Source: a bacterium (lineage in GTDB: Bacteria; Bdellovibrionota_C; UBA2361; RFPC01). From it: DNA of 64,000 bases. The notes beneath the pieces were generated by a model. That model was not told where the DNA came from. It worked only from the letters and a program-made list of their open reading frames with translations, and did not search any database. The position numbers were made by a program, and so were the translations under genes. This document shows positions 35,958 through 45,111 of the stretch, piece by piece; the first letter of the stretch is position 1; each line of letters begins with the position of its first letter. The stretch lies in assembly GCA_030431715.1 (NCBI GenBank), contig JAUIIO010000008.1, positions 86,441 to 150,440 on the forward strand, given 5' to 3'.

Positions 35958-38900
35958 TTAAATAACTACAGGATTTCTACCTATAAATCCTTGCTGACTA
36001 TTTAAGCTTGCATCCTTGAGCGATCGGAGCTTCTCCTCGGTCATTGCAATTCTCTGAACAAGCGTTTCGCTCATCTCATCAGACAATTCTTTTTGATGCT
36101 TCTCTTTGAATGCAAGAAGCCTCTTAAGTGCATCCTGAGCCTTTTCTTGGTCAAACTGTAGCTGAGCGCTAAGTCTTTGCGTATACCACGTGCTCGTGGT
36201 TACCGTTTCATAGGAAAAGAGATCTCTAAATGCCGGCGAATCAGAGGTCCAAGTTTCTCTCGGGCTTGGTCGATACTCACCTTCAGCCATAATTGAAAGT
36301 AACGCCTTAAGAGGAGGCACGGCATATTCAATTGTTCCATCCTCTATGTAGGACTGCGCAATCTTTTTCCCGGTACCAAGAATGTTATCCATCCCTGCTT
36401 TAAACGCATCTGCATCTTGAAGCTCAGGGCGTAACATATCAGGTTCAAAAATCTGATGCGGCTCAGAGAACACACGACCAAAGAATCGGTTTACAAAGTG
36501 ATCTGTTATTCGATACCCAAGCCTTCCGTGATCATCAGCATAATCAGAAACCTTTTCAAGGAATCCCTTGTGAATGAGGTAGTCAGGCTGTCTCTCTTCG
36601 GTAGTCATCCTCGAGAATACCTCTGGAGCAATAAAGCTGATATCGTGATCAATTCGATACTTTGGGCCTATAAAACCGGTTGGAGTTGAATATGCCGGGA
36701 TACCAGTGAGGACTGAGGCAACAAGGAAATCATTAAGATCGTAGATGGCAGGAAGAGCATTAAAAGGGCCTTTCGTCAGCGCCCCTTCTGATCCTGCTCC
36801 GGTTGTAGAAGGAGATTTACCACTCAGGCTGGCAACATAATCCATTATGAGCTCTGGTAACTCCTGATAATGAAGAGGTGAATACACCGTTAGAGGTGGA
36901 TAACCGTCTCCCGGTGGATTGAGCCTTCTCCCCGGTATAGCTACATCAATACAGCGCCTAAGAGGCGTATGAGCAGAGATTCCTTCGTATATCCTTGAGC
37001 ATCGTTCAGCAATCTGACGGCGCTCTGTGTTTGGAAGATCTCTGCGCGCTTGTAGGTAACGCGGATTCATCGAGACTCCCCCTTCTTTGTAACGCCTAAA
37101 CCTACTGGACACGACAAGATACGTACCATCATCAACTTTCCGTTCAGCAAATGCCTTGATCTTCATCCTCATTTCAGGAGTAAACTCCTCAAGGAGCACC
37201 ACATCGGTTGCAAGCTTTCTTGCTTCTTTAAAATCCAGAGGCTCAAAGTTCACAAGGAAGAGCCCCTTGCTTGTAGCGATATCTACCTCGGACTCATACT
37301 CAGCTCCCGGATTGATACAGCCATCAGGTCTCTGAAAGAGCTTCTGCTCAACATTAAGTGAAATCTGAGAACTTCCCTTCTTCGCAAGTTGAAGGAGGGT
37401 ATTTGGTATTATTGCAGAAACGGTAATGTCATCCTGATCGGAAAATTTGGCGGCTGAATTATAATCCCACCTGAGCGAGAAAGTTCGGATAGTCCCCGAC
37501 TCTTTAAAGCCAATCCTTGCGTAGCTCAGAATAATCTTCTTTCCGTGAAAATAGAGCTCCCGACCTAATTGACCATCACGCTGCTCGACACTGTACTGTA
37601 GATGCCAATCTTGCCCGTATTCTTCTTTCCAAACTGACTTTAAGTGAAAAATCCACTGCTTAATGTGTGTAGGAATCGTATGAAGGTAGTCATTGAACTT
37701 ATCAGTGTACTCATGAGATGGAGTAAGCAGTTTAATAACCGACCCAAGCCCTCTTTCTCGGCTTAGAATTGAGCGTCCTCCCGTTTTCCTCCCATGAGCA
37801 AAACGCATCGAGAAGTCGTTCTTAAAAATTGTTCTAATGAGCTCAACATCTTCAAGAAAGCTATCAATAACAAGCGGACCACTTCCCTGCACATCAACAA
37901 AGCTCTTTGAAACTTCAGACTTCCCTCCCCCTGATACCGTACACGGTTTATGGAAGATCGTATTACGTCCACGCGAGGTAACAAGCTTCCAACTTCCGGT
38001 AACAGCTCCTTTTACAAGTTGAAGCAGCTGTCCATTTGGTAGAATGTATTTTTCGTCTGTCGAAAGCTCTCTTGAATACGTTTTGTAATTGTGTGTCCAA
38101 ACAACTTGCTGATTTGAGAGATCGATCTGAATATTTGTTGGCACATAGATGACATCTGGAAACTCCTTATCGAAGTACACCCCTCCATTATTCTCTATAT
38201 GGGGCGCCAGAAGCTTCACAGTGTCATCAAGGGTACGCTTTTTGGCCAATACATCACTTGGTAAGTGATTCTCCCCAACAAATACATTCCCATAGTTGTA
38301 TCTGGCAAACACCGTAGCTCCACCTGAGTGTTCCTCAAGAACGAGGCCACGCAGATTCGCCGCGTAAGAAAGATCTGCTTTTACCGTCTTTTTTCCATAT
38401 CCAAAATAGTTGTCGGCAATGATCGTAACAGTTATGCCTTTATCATCTCTGGCAACGAGCTTAAAAGGAACTCCGTCGTTATAGAGTTCCTCTTCGCGCT
38501 CCCAATACATCCCCTCTGCCATCTGTCGCTCAGAAGCATCTTTTTTTGATGGCAAGCCAAGAGCCTTCTTGGTGAGGGTGCATAAATGAGGCGCGAAGAT
38601 GATGCAACTCGAGACGCCAGTGAAGTTTTCAGGATCAAGACCGGGATCGTTTTCAAGCTTTAAAACATTTCCGGCATTCCCAAATATCTCCTCAAGAAAA
38701 TCGAGATTGCTAACTAACCCACCCGGAGCAAGCACTCGACACTCCAGATATTCAGGACCACAAATCCCTTCAATATAGGGCACTACGGGGACCTTGAGCG
38801 CAAGTGATGCCATACATGCTAGGGCCTCGTCTTCTCCCTCAGAACAGGTATATGGAATGGTATTAAGATCATCAGGTGGCGTAAGCGCAGCTTGTAGTAT

Positions 38901-39323
38901 GTGATCAAAAGCTACCTTAGGCACCTCAAGTTTATCTGAAGGAACGCCCGGGCCACCTTCAACAATATGGAAAGAGTTTTTCGTTGTGCGCCTATCGTGT
39001 TTCGGATTGTGTAAGATTCCCTGCTCACCGAGCCCGTACGATTCTACAAACTCATTTTTATAGTACTGCTTACCTGCCGGTAGAGAGAGTATTCTTGCCA
39101 TCCCGGGCTTTGTTAAAGAGAGAACCTCAGCTTCGGCCGGAATGAGGGCCTCGTCGGACGTATCACCCTTACCAAGATAGCTTTTTAAAAACTCGTGAAT
39201 TCGCAAATCAATAGCCAACAGATCCCCTTCGGGGCTCCGACCGGGCATTTCTCTACGTGTCTGCTTTCGCTCTGCGATCTTAAGCTCGCAAAGCTCTTCT
39301 AGGTGGTGTCTTTCATCTGTCAT
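35958..39323 (-). CDS. Very large (1121-residue) conserved enzyme; candidate PPi-type phosphoenolpyruvate carboxykinase
   Basis: This cytosolic protein has no signal peptide or membrane helix. Segments such as APGGLVSNLDFLEEIFGNAG, SSCIIFAPHLCTLTKKALGL, IIADNYFGYGKKTVKADLSY and TTGAGSEGALTKGPFNALPA look strongly conserved and match my recollection of a widespread bacterial family of about 1100-1150 residues. The length and the glycine-rich KSPSTTGAGSEGALTKG segment fit the PPi-dependent PEP carboxykinases described from Propionibacterium and Entamoeba, which interconvert oxaloacetate and PEP using pyrophosphate. I cannot confirm this without a search, so the name is tentative. The gene is monocistronic. 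A repeat element lies upstream of its start. Confidence 0.5.
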   Translation of the reverse strand: MTDERHHLEELCELKIAERKQTRREMPGRSPEGDLLAIDLRIHEFLKSYLGKGDTSDEALIPAEAEVLSLTKPGMARILSLPAGKQYYKNEFVESYGLGEQGILHNPKHDRRTTKNSFHIVEGGPGVPSDKLEVPKVAFDHILQAALTPPDDLNTIPYTCSEGEDEALACMASLALKVPVVPYIEGICGPEYLECRVLAPGGLVSNLDFLEEIFGNAGNVLKLENDPGLDPENFTGVSSCIIFAPHLCTLTKKALGLPSKKDASERQMAEGMYWEREEELYNDGVPFKLVARDDKGITVTIIADNYFGYGKKTVKADLSYAANLRGLVLEEHSGGATVFARYNYGNVFVGENHLPSDVLAKKRTLDDTVKLLAPHIENNGGVYFDKEFPDVIYVPTNIQIDLSNQQVVWTHNYKTYSRELSTDEKYILPNGQLLQLVKGAVTGSWKLVTSRGRNTIFHKPCTVSGGGKSEVSKSFVDVQGSGPLVIDSFLEDVELIRTIFKNDFSMRFAHGRKTGGRSILSRERGLGSVIKLLTPSHEYTDKFNDYLHTIPTHIKQWIFHLKSVWKEEYGQDWHLQYSVEQRDGQLGRELYFHGKKIILSYARIGFKESGTIRTFSLRWDYNSAAKFSDQDDITVSAIIPNTLLQLAKKGSSQISLNVEQKLFQRPDGCINPGAEYESEVDIATSKGLFLVNFEPLDFKEARKLATDVVLLEEFTPEMRMKIKAFAERKVDDGTYLVVSSRFRRYKEGGVSMNPRYLQARRDLPNTERRQIAERCSRIYEGISAHTPLRRCIDVAIPGRRLNPPGDGYPPLTVYSPLHYQELPELIMDYVASLSGKSPSTTGAGSEGALTKGPFNALPAIYDLNDFLVASVLTGIPAYSTPTGFIGPKYRIDHDISFIAPEVFSRMTTEERQPDYLIHKGFLEKVSDYADDHGRLGYRITDHFVNRFFGRVFSEPHQIFEPDMLRPELQDADAFKAGMDNILGTGKKIAQSYIEDGTIEYAVPPLKALLSIMAEGEYRPSPRETWTSDSPAFRDLFSYETVTTSTWYTQRLSAQLQFDQEKAQDALKRLLAFKEKHQKELSDEMSETLVQRIAMTEEKLRSLKDASLNSQQGFIGRNPVVI

Positions 39324-39389
39324 AAGCAGAAAATACTAAAGCATATACTTCTGAGAGTAAAACAAATAGATACCCACTCACATCAAACT

Positions 39390-39528
39390 CCCCCTCCGCG
39401 TTCTCCGCGAGCTCCTGTGTTATCTGGCTCTTTCCACACGCCACATCCTGTGCCCGCGAGGCGGCTAATAGGTTCTTGGTTCAAGAAGCAAAAAATAACA
39501 CGGGAGATCGCGGAGAACGCGGAGGGGG
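39390..39528. repeat. CTCCGCG palindromic repeat, full copy 3
   Basis: The arms CCTCCGCGTTCTCCGCGAGC and GATCGCGGAGAACGCGGAGG, flanked by CTCCTGTGTTA and AACACGGGAG, pair almost perfectly around about 80 bases containing GCCCGCGAGGCGGC. The length (139 bases) matches copy 1. It separates two divergent genes (starts at 39323 and 39671), so it sits within or next to their promoters. Confidence 0.88.
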
Positions 39529-39670
39529 AATGGGGGACATAACCTATGTCCTTCTGGCTCGTACGACATTTACCTAGGGAAGAATTAGTTACCTTAATAA
39601 AAATCCCTACCTTCGCCTAGCGGCATAGTCCTTGCACAAACACTACCAAATACTTTCAAGGGGAAGATAA

Positions 39671-40600
39671 ATGAAATATAGAAAGATACTCTCAACACTC
39701 GCACTTGGATCACTCCTCTCCATCGCAACCACTGCCAGCGCAGAATGGAAAGTTGTGAGTGACCTCGGTTCAAGCCCTTTCTCGTTCGAGCTCTTTGATA
39801 CTGAGAACTGTAACTTTCGCTACAGATATGTAGATAAGCAACATGCCGAACGATACAATCAATATAGTGACCACTACTTCAATGTAAACTCCATTACACA
39901 GTTTCGAAAAGACAGTGAGAACGGAAATGTGTACAGTCAAAGTCTCGAAGCAAGCATAGATTCTACTCCACTTTCAAGATTTAACTTCGGCGGTGCTCTA
40001 TCAGCCGATCAGTACTCAAAAATCAGCAACCTCTATAAGAGTCCTAAAAATCCGTGGGATCTCAAAATACAGTACTTACACAGTCAGAATCAGTACCAAT
40101 TTGGTCTGGCTTATAAGTTTGTTAACCCGGATACTGGAAGTACCTATGTCACATCCGTAAGACTTGACCCGAAAAACTTTACGCTCGAGGCGCAGTGTGT
40201 TGAATCTGCAGTGCGATCTCTTACTAGCGTAACAGCATCAGCTTACGGGACATATTACGAACAGTACTTCGGACCACAGAACACTCTGGACGGCGATCAG
40301 AACACGTACTGGATCACTGATGCAAACACTGAGAGTCCAAGTATCACGTTTAACTTTGGAAAAAGCACTAAGCTCACCTCTGCAAATTTCACGTGGTACA
40401 ATAAAGAATACAGCCCCGGCGCCTTTCTGATAGAAACATCAATTGATGGTTCCAAGTTCGTCTCAGTTGAGACAGGCTACGGCAATCAGGAAAAATTCGA
40501 ATTTGATGACATCGACGCGAAGTTCCTACGACTAACCATCACAAAAGCCTCCGGCTACGGCATGTCAGTACTACGCGAAGCAACATTTGAAGGGAAATAA
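39671..40600 (+). CDS. Secreted protein with C-terminal discoidin (F5/8 type C) domain
   Basis: A very good Shine-Dalgarno (AAGGGGAAG) precedes the ATG. The 309-residue protein has a signal peptide (cleavage near ASAE), an unidentified N-terminal domain with CNFRYRYVD, and from about residue 178 a discoidin-like jelly roll with TLDGDQNTYWITD, ITFNFGKSTKLTSANFTWYN, IETSIDGSKFVSVET and FLRLTITKASGYG. Such domains bind carbohydrates or lipids at surfaces. The protein is probably exported and involved in attachment or polymer binding. Confidence 0.85.
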   Translation: MKYRKILSTLALGSLLSIATTASAEWKVVSDLGSSPFSFELFDTENCNFRYRYVDKQHAERYNQYSDHYFNVNSITQFRKDSENGNVYSQSLEASIDSTPLSRFNFGGALSADQYSKISNLYKSPKNPWDLKIQYLHSQNQYQFGLAYKFVNPDTGSTYVTSVRLDPKNFTLEAQCVESAVRSLTSVTASAYGTYYEQYFGPQNTLDGDQNTYWITDANTESPSITFNFGKSTKLTSANFTWYNKEYSPGAFLIETSIDGSKFVSVETGYGNQEKFEFDDIDAKFLRLTITKASGYGMSVLREATFEGK

Positions 40601-40625
40601 CGTAGTAGCTTCTCTTTAATCCTTG

Positions 40626-40655
40626 CCCCGGTAACAAGGAAATCTGTTATCGGGG
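40626..40655 (+). terminator. Hairpin after the discoidin gene, likely terminator
   Basis: CCCCGGTAACA and TGTTATCGGGG form an 11-pair stem including one G-U pair, with an eight-base loop, 26 bases after the stop. It is followed by TATTAAAA rather than a T tract, so efficiency is uncertain. Confidence 0.5.
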
Positions 40656-40663
40656 TATTAAAA

Positions 40664-40922
40664 GTCACTGACAGATCCCCACGAAAATAATAAGCCAACG
40701 TAGCAGTACTTTCTCTGTAAGAATTCGCAAAATACAGCTGATAAAGGCAATAACTGGTGATTGTTAAAAAGATAGTATTTCACACAGGAGATCGCGGAGA
40801 ACGTGGAGACAATTACTTCCCGCCTCCGCGTGCTCCGCGCTCTCCTGTGTTTTCATAACCTCTTCACTAGACTGATACCTTTATTGCTCAGCAGCCTAAT
40901 CTCGTGGGGACACCTCAATGAC
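40664..40922. repeat. 259-bp inverted element, left copy
   Basis: The element starts GTCACTGACAGATCCCCACG and ends CGTGGGGACACCTCAATGAC, so it has its own terminal inverted repeats; including the flanks these extend to about 32 bases (AAAGTCGTGAC...TCCCCACG) apart from a nine-base deletion at this copy's left end. Arms of the CTCCGCG repeat are nested at 40782-40850. A near-identical copy of the same length lies at 42107-42365 in opposite orientation. It carries no gene and looks like a miniature transposable element. Confidence 0.9.
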
Positions 40923-41045
40923 AGTCACGACTTTCTCACTCTTCTCAGCCAATACATTTAAGGAGCTCTCATCCTCTTTAATCATAGAGCTGCTATTATA
41001 TTTGTAAGTCTATTTTATGGGCGGCTTAGGCTATCAGTTGAAGAG

Positions 41046-42059
41046 TTATCCGTGGTTCAATGATGCTAGCAGCCATCTCATCTCATTACTCAGGCTCTTA
41101 CGAAAAAAATCATCGAACTCATCAATGGATTTCAGATGAGCAAATTCTTCAATCTCTGCCAGTCTATTAATAATAAACTTTTCAGCAATTTGCTCACCTG
41201 TGCTTGTTGACTGAGGCTCCGGGATACCTGCTTCGGTAAGACCAACAAGATGAGGAGCATAGGCTACGCCCATTCTGGTTATTGACTCAGGTAGGCTCTG
41301 CTCTGTGCTATAAAACGATGCTATGCGGCACTGTATAAGGGATGTAGGAGTAATACTCACCCCGAGCTCTGAGGCATTTGCCTTACATCCGCTATCATTT
41401 AGATAAGCTATATAGTCTTTCCAAAAACTTAACGCGGAAGGCACAAAGCAGCGATCAGCATCTCGATGAGCAAGGTGTTCAGGGTCAGAAAGCTCCTTTC
41501 CAATATATGGATCATCGTGATGCGCAACAATATCGGCGAGTTGTTCTATACGATTATGAGTAATATCCAAGTGCTCTAATACAGGATCGCTTAACTGCTT
41601 CTCCCATATACGCTCTAACTGCTCTCTACAAAGCTTAGCCCCTATCTCCATATGGGCTACCCTCTTATCCTTATTCTGCCAGTCCGCACCTTGCGTTGTG
41701 GGAGCGATCTTCATCAAGGAATTTCCAGCATCATGGTTCATAGCAGGAAACACAAGATCGCGGGCAAGCCCTTCTCCCTCGATTATATGGAGCATACAGA
41801 GAGGAACGACAATATTGTGAAGTGGCCGATACCATGCCCCCTCTTTAAAAGCCAGTTCGTTTACCTCTCGAAAAACTTCGGCTTCAGAATCAGATAAATG
41901 GCATTCTACCTCTTGGATGTATTCATCTTTCAGCTCGTCAGCTGTCTGAATCATACTGCCCACAAGGGCTTCACATACCCCTTCTCGCCGCCCTTCAGAA
42001 GAGAGCACTTCAAGAAGAGTGTCGTTGTATCGACCCCTATTTTGATGTTGTGACTGCAT
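41046..42059 (-). CDS. HD-domain (phosphohydrolase-like) protein, flanked by inverted repeats
   Basis: The frame opens at a TTG (42095), but ATG 42059 is the first ATG and gives 337 residues; neither has a clear ribosome binding site. The protein shows an HD-type metal-site order, numbered here from the TTG: His93 and His103 in LHNIVVPLCMLHII, His121-Asp122 in AMNHDAGN, AHHDDPY at 191-197 and AHRDADR at 209-215. HD proteins hydrolyse phosphate esters or nucleotides; the substrate is unknown. The whole gene lies between two inverted 259-base elements, with 123 bases to the left one and about 48 to the right one, so it may be carried or flipped by them. Confidence 0.72.
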   Translation of the reverse strand: MQSQHQNRGRYNDTLLEVLSSEGRREGVCEALVGSMIQTADELKDEYIQEVECHLSDSEAEVFREVNELAFKEGAWYRPLHNIVVPLCMLHIIEGEGLARDLVFPAMNHDAGNSLMKIAPTTQGADWQNKDKRVAHMEIGAKLCREQLERIWEKQLSDPVLEHLDITHNRIEQLADIVAHHDDPYIGKELSDPEHLAHRDADRCFVPSALSFWKDYIAYLNDSGCKANASELGVSITPTSLIQCRIASFYSTEQSLPESITRMGVAYAPHLVGLTEAGIPEPQSTSTGEQIAEKFIINRLAEIEEFAHLKSIDEFDDFFRKSLSNEMRWLLASLNHG

Positions 42060-42106
42060 AGTTTGAACATTACAAGCTTTTGAAGAGGTAATCAAAACGT
42101 CAGACA

Positions 42107-42365
42107 GTCACTGACAGATCTCCACGAAATCAAGCTGCTAAGCAATAAAGGTATCAGTCTAGTGAAGAGGTTATGAAAACACAGGAGAGCGCGGAGCACG
42201 CGGAGACAACTACTTCCCGCCTCCGCGTGCTCCGCGCTCTCCTGTGTAAAATACTATCTTTTTAACAATCACCAGTTATTGCCTTTTTCAGCTGTATTTT
42301 GCGAATTCTTACAGAGAAAGCACTACTACGTTGGCTAATTATTTTCGTGGGGATCTGTCAGTGAC
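42107..42365. repeat. 259-bp inverted element, right copy
   Basis: This is the reverse complement of 40664-40922 with only scattered differences over 259 bases. Its outer end CGTGGGGATCTGTCAGTGAC is the exact complement of the outer end of the left copy. The next bases, TGTCACGACTTT, extend the terminal repeat and reach into the stop codon of the neighbouring protease gene (42368-42370). Confidence 0.9.
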
Positions 42366-42367
42366 TG

Positions 42368-43594
42368 TCACGACTTTTGGAGGATTTCGTCGGCGTAGAG
42401 GACTATTTCGTCGCCTTTGTTTAGGACTCGGTATGAGAGCCGGTCACTTTTCCACTGGTGGTCTTTGTGGTCAGAGCTCTTAAAGCGTTTTTTAAGCACA
42501 CGCTGAAGCATCTCGTAGAACTCTCCGGCATCTTTCTTAGAGTCCCACGCCGTGTACCATATAAGCCGTCTGGCCTGCGTATCCTCATGTTCAAATATAG
42601 CAACACGGTCTCCACCCCAACCGGCGGCCGTATTCGCGGCTCCAGCGCGATCGTCTGTTTGTACGGCTAATAATATTGAAAGAAGAAACTCACCAAGACT
42701 ATCATCAAAGGTCATCTTCCACTTCTCGCCTGTATCGTCACCGCGTAGCTCTTCCTCTGATATCTCTATCGCACCGCCCTTGCCTTCAAGCACAAGCTCT
42801 GGGTGAAGAATCTCTTCCGTCGTTTTTGGCGGGTTCTTTAGATATTCATCAAGTGCGCTATAGCTTTTCTTTTCATGTAACATGTAGTGAGCAAACCTAA
42901 GACCACTCGTATATGGGAAAACAATCATGAGACTTAGGCTCTCAGGGACTCCGGCACTACTTCCAACAAGCGATGCCCCTAGCACGCTCTGAAGCATCAT
43001 AGCGTTAACGTTATCTTCATCTTTCAGTGCAGGTTGCCCGATGAGTGATCGGGTATAGTCTGTCATCACTGCCGTTGCGTCCCCCTCCACTACCGCTGAA
43101 CGAGCTAAGAGCTCATCACTAGTGCGGCCTTCGTGGTCGAGAAACGTATCGAGGTTAAAGTGTTGATCTTGTAGAGCATGAGTAAGCTCGTGGACTGCTA
43201 TCGTATTTTGCATCATAGCCGGTAGCCACTGAGCCATGACAAAGTGGTTCGCTTCTGGATCATAATATCCACCGAGCTGACTGATATAGAGATCGACAAG
43301 GCCTTCTTTGTAATTAAAATTTTCAGGAACAAGACCAAGAACTTTGTATATAAACTCCTCGGCTTCAAGTCGTTCAGGAGCAATTTTCTCATCGATGACT
43401 TTTAGTAGATACCCTTTTACCTCTTCTTTATTCTGAAGCTTGCACGGCACTGGCTCCTTTTGCTCAAGTCCACGAATCCTTACGGCATCATGCAATGCCT
43501 CCTTTGCGATATTGCAAAGCTTCTCTTCTGAAAATACAGCCAGAGGAAGAAATAGGAGTACAAGAGAAGACAGGTATAGGAGATGTTTTTTCAT
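42368..43594 (-). CDS. Exported gluzincin-like metallopeptidase (HELTH)
   Basis: The frame extends up to 43678, but the signal peptide MKKHLLYLSSLVLLFLPLAV begins at ATG 43594 (or three codons earlier at 43603), which is taken as the start. The 408-residue protein has HELTHALQDQHF at about 135-146 and a downstream Glu in VVEGDATAVM about 30 residues later, the pattern of gluzincins. Several surrounding segments (GLVDLYISQLGGYYDPEANH) are typical of an uncharacterised bacterial family. The TGA stop falls within the outer flank of the right-hand 259-base element, so the insertion may have set the present C-terminus. Confidence 0.78.
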   Translation of the reverse strand: MKKHLLYLSSLVLLFLPLAVFSEEKLCNIAKEALHDAVRIRGLEQKEPVPCKLQNKEEVKGYLLKVIDEKIAPERLEAEEFIYKVLGLVPENFNYKEGLVDLYISQLGGYYDPEANHFVMAQWLPAMMQNTIAVHELTHALQDQHFNLDTFLDHEGRTSDELLARSAVVEGDATAVMTDYTRSLIGQPALKDEDNVNAMMLQSVLGASLVGSSAGVPESLSLMIVFPYTSGLRFAHYMLHEKKSYSALDEYLKNPPKTTEEILHPELVLEGKGGAIEISEEELRGDDTGEKWKMTFDDSLGEFLLSILLAVQTDDRAGAANTAAGWGGDRVAIFEHEDTQARRLIWYTAWDSKKDAGEFYEMLQRVLKKRFKSSDHKDHQWKSDRLSYRVLNKGDEIVLYADEILQKS

Positions 43595-43655
43595 TTGGAG
43601 CATCTTAGGATGAATTGCTCGCTTAGGGTAGTCTTTAATCCCTTGTTTCACCCTG

Positions 43656-44897
43656 CTACAATGATTCTTTTTTTGCAAGATTAATCAAGCAGGATACCTT
43701 ATCTTCAAGGTACAACTTAAGAGGAGTAAAAGGCTTCTGAGACAGATACTCTTCGTACTCTTCTCCCTGCTGAAGGGCATCAAACTCATATTTAATATAG
43801 TGATTCAGCGAATTGAGTCTTGATGTTAATAAGGAATCATTTCCGAACGGTCGCCTGAGCAAATAGCTTGCTACTGTTTGGGATATTCCGTTTCGCAGCA
43901 CATTAATCTTAGACACGGTATCCCACTTTGCATAAGACAATTCTTGCTCTTCTCTCTCAGTGTCTACACTTTTCTCAGGCGCTTCTTCAAAGTCTATAAT
44001 GAGGCCACCAAACTCTCTCCACGAACTCTCTAGCCCTTCAGTATGATCAAGAACCTCTCTTCTTTCTATACAAAGAGCTTTAAGGGCGCTAAATAGCTCC
44101 TCTAACTGCTCAACATAATACTCAAACTGCTGCTCAGCTTCAGCGAGCACTTGTAAACTATGTTCATCTACACGATCTTCCTCATAGCGCTTAACTGACT
44201 CATTAAAAGACATTGTAAGTTTTCTGAGATCGTTCTTAAATATAATCCCTAACCCTACCTTTCCTGCCTCTACTGAGGTTCCGAGTATCTGCTTTCTTCG
44301 CCATTCTACAGCATCTGTCATTAAGTTAAGGACATCATCTTCTTCCCGTTCCTGCACAGTCTGCAGAGTCGCTTGATTCTCGCTGAGGTAATCGATAGTT
44401 CCTGTTAACAGACATAAATACTGAAGTGATGAGCGAAAGAGGGCCTCAGAGGATCGGTAAAACCTCTCAAGGTTCATCGTAAGCGAGTCAGGAGCTGCAC
44501 GTACAACATTTTTGTTTGGCTCGTGCGGTACAGTATCCATGTTGCAGAGAACCTCATCCATAGCTGAAAGAATCACTGGAAGATCTAAATCTTCTAATCC
44601 ATGCCTCAATGAATGGAATGTATATCCAGCAGTGCAGCTAAAATCATCACTAAGGGTAAATGGTGTATCACCTGCTACCTGATCAGCACGACCTATCTGC
44701 AAACGCCACCGCTGCACTCCCTGAGCGTCAAGTCTCGGTACATACTCCTGTGATTGCTGCACTGCCAGAAGTGCCACTTCACAGTCTTCAAAAGATGCAA
44801 ACTTTTTACCGTGCACTTCATGATTGGTGTCTGCTGCAAAGGCTTTTACTGGACTCTCTGGCTGAGGATTTTGTGTTGGTTGATGTTTGTCGAACAT
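43656..44897 (-). CDS. Hypothetical helical protein, 413 residues
   Basis: ATG 44897 is preferred over an upstream in-frame start at 44936. The protein has a flexible N-terminus and is otherwise helical and acidic, with a coiled-coil-like stretch around 235-285 (EAEQQFEYYVEQLEELFSAL). No catalytic motif, signal peptide or membrane segment is visible, and I do not recognise a family. It is upstream of the HELTH protease gene on the same strand; 61 bases separate the two. Confidence 0.65.
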   Translation of the reverse strand: MFDKHQPTQNPQPESPVKAFAADTNHEVHGKKFASFEDCEVALLAVQQSQEYVPRLDAQGVQRWRLQIGRADQVAGDTPFTLSDDFSCTAGYTFHSLRHGLEDLDLPVILSAMDEVLCNMDTVPHEPNKNVVRAAPDSLTMNLERFYRSSEALFRSSLQYLCLLTGTIDYLSENQATLQTVQEREEDDVLNLMTDAVEWRRKQILGTSVEAGKVGLGIIFKNDLRKLTMSFNESVKRYEEDRVDEHSLQVLAEAEQQFEYYVEQLEELFSALKALCIERREVLDHTEGLESSWREFGGLIIDFEEAPEKSVDTEREEQELSYAKWDTVSKINVLRNGISQTVASYLLRRPFGNDSLLTSRLNSLNHYIKYEFDALQQGEEYEEYLSQKPFTPLKLYLEDKVSCLINLAKKESL

Positions 44898-45111
44898 TTG
44901 TAGAACAACTTTAAATACTCTAGCTGTTATGAACAAAAGGATGGAGAAAGTAACATCAAAGCCCCACCCCTAGGAGATCTAACCGGACGTGGACCAGTCA
45001 ACAAGCTATTGTAATAACAGGATATTTAATCTCTCTGTAATGTTACACCCCCACTCTATGTGAGTCATAACAAGGAAAACAGCTATTTTTCAGGCAAACA
45101 CGGAGTTTTAT

